This document shows positions 8,172 through 10,898 of a stretch of 10,898 bases of DNA, one piece after another. A program made the position numbers and the translations under genes. Source of the DNA: Funneliformis mosseae (taxonomy: Eukaryota; Glomeromycota; Glomeromycetes; Glomerales; Glomeraceae); assembly GCA_910592005.1 (NCBI GenBank), contig CAJVPP010003739.1, positions 1 to 10,898 of the forward strand. The letters are read 5' to 3'. Positions within the stretch are counted from its first letter, which is position 1, and the number at the start of each line of letters is the position of its first letter. Below the pieces are notes generated by a model, which worked only from the letters and a program-made list of their open reading frames with translations, ran no database searches and was not told the origin of the DNA.

Positions 8172-8458
8172 TGAATTCCTTATCCTTTAATAAAATTCTA
8201 AAAGTTTATCCTAAATATATACTAGTATTTAAAGTAATAATTATTTGTAAACCTTTCAGAGCTCTTTCTAAAGTATCAAATAAAAGCTAAATCTCTTTGT
8301 TAGTCTTACGTTAATACTTATTTTCAGTTGTTAGTATAGTAAGATAATAATTTGATGCAGATTGGATAGATTAAAAACTAATCTAACAAATCAAATGTAT
8401 GCGAAAGATACTTAGACAATTAACAGTAGCTGTAGGACCTATTCTTCTCTAATTTCAG

Positions 8459-8975
8459 TTGCAGGTCGCTAAAATTCAATTTTAGTATAAATCATTAGAG
8501 AACGAAGAAGTTATTTCAATCAATCGTCTTAAACGTTTACAAAGCAATATTAACAATCTATTGAATTTCATAAGATTAAGACTACGTAAGATGAATTAGT
8601 ATTTAGTGACAACTATCTTGATAACGAATCTTAATAAATCTGAAGGAATCTAGCACTAACCATATTACTGAAGAACAATACCTACTAACTGTCTGATAAC
8701 ATATAGCTATTCATAAGGAACTTGAGAATCATAAAATCTCATTTATTACTCATTTAGATCAATCCTGCCTACAGTATCACCCAAACTACGAAACTCAATC
8801 AGGAAAACTACCATCTTATGATAATTTTTAGTTTCTGTGAATTATACCTAAATATAACACTGTATCATACACTACCTTTACTATAGCATATTTTATAAGG
8901 CCTAAGAGAGTAAAGCTAGCTTTTTGGAAAAAGACCGCTTATTGAAATATTTGTTGAGAAAAATTGTTACTACAA
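8459..8975 (+). pseudogene. Unrecognised coding relic upstream of gag
   Basis: I do not recognise the protein. Frame 2 from 8459 gives LQVAKIQF, a TAG at 8483, then a basic, Leu/Asn-rich stretch to a TAG at about 8600. Frame 3 from 8646 gives a longer coherent stretch including EQYLLTV, then TGA and TAA at 8694-8699, HKELENHKISFITHLDQSC, PNYETQSGKLPSYDNF and RPKRVKLAFWKKTAY before stops near 8946. Several stops, such as the TAG after YDNF, sit where an aromatic residue would fit. A TTTCAG at 8453-8458 could be a 3' splice site. It could be the N-terminal part of the same gag-like protein, which resumes in frame 2 from about 8921, or a separate small ORF of the LTR element. Confidence 0.35.
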
Positions 8976-10580
8976 TTAGATATAGAAATAACATACTAAA
9001 AGAATCCTTTGATAGCATCACTGATAAATTTTATCAAATTTGGATAAAAACGAAACAGTTTCAATCGTGAGAAATTGAAAGTATTAGCAGTACTAATTCA
9101 ATTATAAATAGTAATTGTAGTGATACCTCAGAAAATATAGAAAGAGATCAAAATGATACTATTATAACACCTTTTCAGGAAAGTAATAAAAGCTCCCCAG
9201 GGATAACACTGCCAGTAACAATGAATGGATCACTATCAGGAACTATCACACCTATATTTCAACTACCATCTAATATACCATCTTATGTACAACTACTATA
9301 ACCATATCTAGGAGATAGGAAGCAATATGATGAAGAAGAAAATGACACTATGCCTCTAATTATGAACAAAATATTCTATTTGAATATGTCAATGATGATG
9401 ACGAAACATTACAGGAAACGTCTTTCTTTGACAATGCAAATGAATTAGAGAGAAAAGGAACCCTAAGTAGAATACCTTGAAGAGTTACATTTAATACAAG
9501 TAATGATAGGAGGTCTCTATGCTCTATCAAGGTAGAAAATATTCAACAATTAGTAGCCTTAACATTATCCAGTAATCAATCATTAAGGCCATCAAATTTA
9601 AGAGTAATAACTCTATCAATAGGAAATACAAATAGTAAATTATCATTGGAAAATCCTTACAATTTTTCCAAGCAACTCAATATAGTCGTATATTTGACCC
9701 CTTAGCACTACTTAATCTTTTCCAAAATAGCAACCCATCTACAATCTCTAGTTTCACAACCGCAAATTAGCAACCAGTAAATAACCGTTGGCCTAGAAGT
9801 AACTCAAGTAATAGAGGAAATAATACAATGGGACATCAAAATGTAACTATCAAAGAAACCTCACAGTCAATAACGGTAGCCTAACTATATAATATGCGAT
9901 CACTATTAAATTCTTGGAAGGGTAGTTCTCAATCAACTAGCACAACAACTTCTCAGTCAGTACCTAGCAGTCAACCGTCAAATAATACAAACACCTCTCA
10001 ACCAATACTTACATCTCAACTAGTTATAGTACCAGTAGGAGAAAACAATGACAATGCTTACCTTCAAGTCATATAAGAACTAGCAGAATGGCTTCAAGGA
10101 CAACAAACGAGAGAATATCAATTGGTAGATTTACTAACATTTAGAGGAGGAAATCAGAATCCAGTGGAGTGGCTTGAGACTTTTGAACGAGCTTGAAAGT
10201 AAACCATATTAATACCACTCAAATGGTTGAAATAATCTTCAGTTATTTAATAGGAACAGCACTAACATAGTTCTAACGATAATATATTACCAACTGGAAT
10301 AGTAGAATTAATCCTGGTACTTCCTTTGTACTATTATTTGAATAACATTTCTGCAATGCATTTCGACAAAATCAATGAAAGCATCAGTTTAGGTATAGAA
10401 AGCAGAAACCAGGTGAAACAATTGAGGAATATGTGGCAGCAATAAGAGAATTATGAAAGCGAATCAACCTATGGTATAAGCGAATTAATATAGGATAGAA
10501 TTGCTGAATTTATTGAAGAGTTATGACTAGAATTTATGGTACCAGTGCAAACAGGACCCTGGATAATTATATTTAATCTG
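8921..10580 (+). pseudogene. Ty3/gypsy-type gag relic
   Basis: Frame 2 from 8921 to about 9355 is a basic segment followed by Ser/Thr/Asn/Pro-rich sequence, with stops at about 9068 and 9299. Frame 1 covers about 9358-9660, rich in acidic residues and Ser/Asn. Frame 3 covers about 9665-10190, with a Ser/Thr/Gln linker at 9915-10010. Frame 2 covers 10190-10493 and frame 3 resumes from 10494. The last third is the gag capsid-like core. Gag would assemble the particle that packages the element RNA. A zinc knuckle, protease and polymerase, which should follow, are absent because homology stops near 10562-10580. At least ten in-frame stops and four frame changes rule out function. Confidence 0.75.
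10077..10562 (+). pseudogene. Retrotransposon gag core domain (PF03732-like) of the relic
   Basis: The recognisable core begins LAEWLQGQQTREYQ, then LLTFRGGNQNPVEWLETFER (10131-10190), the FxG...P..WL..FE entry motif. After a +1-type shift at about 10190 it reads MVEIIFSYLIGTALT (10223-10267), then a TAG where Trp is expected (GTA..W motif). FCNAFRQNQ follows (10349-10375), then TGA in the expected Trp position, KHQFRYRKQKPGETIEEYVA and AIREL (to 10453), with another TGA at 10454. After another shift, RIAEFIEEL and LEFMVPVQTGPW end at 10562. The order and spacing fit the Ty3/gypsy gag family closely. Confidence 0.85.
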
Positions 10581-10587
10581 GTATGTA

Positions 10588-10678
10588 TAAAATGAGGTAA
10601 ATTTTAAAAAAAAATTTTAAAAAGTGATATGTAAAAAAATAGATTTTTTAGAAAAATGTGGGGGGTAAAATGAGGTAA
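10588..10678 (+). repeat. 13-bp direct repeat TAAAATGAGGTAA
   Basis: Identical 13-mers begin at 10588 and 10666, 78 bp apart, and a shorter relative (TTAGGTAAATTTTCA) occurs near 10746. They may be units of a decayed tandem repeat. Confidence 0.75.
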
Positions 10679-10815
10679 CAAAAAAAATAGTGGTAGGATT
10701 TTTTATGGTTAAATTTTCGTGATTTTTAAGGTGGTATATTATTAATTAGGTAAATTTTCACATTATATATGGTAGATCATTTATTGCATTTATTGTAATT
10801 AGTAGAGTTCCGAAT

Positions 10816-10882
10816 GAGTCGAGTCGAGTCGAGTTTAAAGACCAACTCTATTTGACTCATTTTTTTCGAGTCGAGTCGAGTC
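10816..10882 (+). repeat. Two GAGTC pentamer tandem arrays
   Basis: Three full GAGTC units plus GAGT occupy 10816-10834, and three more units occupy 10868-10882. ATGAGTC (10814-10820) is also inverted as GACTCAT (10854-10860), and TAGAGTT (10803-10809) as AACTCTA (10844-10850). The pentamer is not self-complementary, so both arrays point the same way. Confidence 0.9.
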
Positions 10883-10898
10883 AAATTTATTTTATAAA

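Larger units (their letters stand above)
6803..8400. other. Long non-coding stretch with repeats and promoter-like sites
   Basis: No frame on either strand gives recognisable protein. The stretch contains the hairpin at 6924-6960, a diverged duplication (6990-7024 and 7111-7145), a heat-shock-element-like cluster with a TATA box (7353-7410), inverted repeats at 7799-7836, 8085-8098 and 8142-8169, and much AT-rich filler at 7910-8060. Because a gypsy-type gag relic follows, part of it may be a 5' LTR and leader. With only one copy in the window I cannot define LTR ends or a primer-binding site. Confidence 0.55.
10581..10898. other. AT-rich repeat-bearing terminal segment
   Basis: No coding sequence is readable. 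TAAAATGAGGTAA occurs at 10588-10600 and again at 10666-10678. A-runs and T-runs (10603-10660) and a G6 run (10659-10665 area) lie between them. The two GAGTC arrays close the window. The abrupt end of gag homology at about 10580 suggests that this is a different element or the flank of a deletion. Confidence 0.6.

Noticed and set aside
9894..10076. A 60-codon Ser/Thr/Gln-rich open frame as a separate small gene
   Set aside because: The same frame continues past its TAA into the gag core and is protein-like before its ATG, so it is one segment of the gag relic.
1441..10562. An alternative code with TGA read as tryptophan
   Set aside because: Many stops at Trp-like sites are TGA, but TAG and TAA also occur at Trp-, Gln- and other sites, and frameshifts are frequent. 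Pseudogene decay explains all of these.
1..10898. CRISPR array, bacterial operon or phage module
   Set aside because: There are no regularly spaced repeats, no bacterial gene organisation and no ribosome-binding-site pattern. The LINE and gypsy remnants with a polyadenylation signal indicate eukaryotic nuclear DNA.
1..10898. Genes on the minus strand
   Set aside because: All recognisable protein motifs read on the plus strand, and I saw no coherent minus-strand peptide in the gaps.

Overview
This window looks like a transposon graveyard from a very AT-rich eukaryotic nuclear genome. The remnants resemble those of arbuscular-mycorrhizal (Glomeromycotina) or related early-diverging fungi, but that placement is inferred from protein style recalled from those genomes, not from a search. 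I see no intact gene. All protein-like sequence is interrupted by in-frame stops and frameshifts, and all of it lies on the plus strand.

Layout. Positions 1-76 resemble the terminus of a Tc1/mariner-like DNA transposon. Positions 166-758 hold an unrecognised, charged coding relic. Positions 759-1320 are AT-rich spacer with a small tandem repeat and a hairpin. Positions about 1321-5904 are one long, 5'-truncated non-LTR retrotransposon (LINE). It has the last stub of an endonuclease domain, a reverse transcriptase with a YIDD box, an RNase H domain, a zinc-knuckle-like tail, a 3' UTR with AATAAA and a short A tail. Immediately downstream, positions 5929-6780 form an 852-bp non-coding element that ends in A8 and is flanked by a perfect 22-bp direct repeat. 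It carries tRNA-like A-box and B-box sequences near its 5' end, as expected of a SINE-like element. Positions 6803-8400 are non-coding, with several hairpins, a diverged tandem duplication and a heat-shock-element-like cluster just upstream of a TATA box. Positions about 8459-10580 are the decayed 5' part of an LTR retrotransposon: an unrecognised coding relic, a Ser/Thr/Asn/Gln-rich stretch and a Ty3/gypsy-type gag core. The gag breaks off near 10580, with no protease or polymerase following. The last 318 bp are AT-rich repeats ending in two GAGTC pentamer arrays.

How the parts relate. They are separate insertions, not a cooperating gene system. A LINE of the kind at 1321-5904 could have supplied the machinery that mobilised the SINE-like element, since both end in A tails. 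The two do not obviously share a 3' end, so this stays speculative. Many in-frame stops fall where tryptophan, glutamine or arginine would be expected, and several lost catalytic or metal-binding residues fit G-to-A changes. This suggests decay dominated by C:G to T:A transitions. I found no convincing undescribed functional system. The most interesting items are the flanked SINE-like element, the HSE/TATA promoter candidate and the transition-biased decay.
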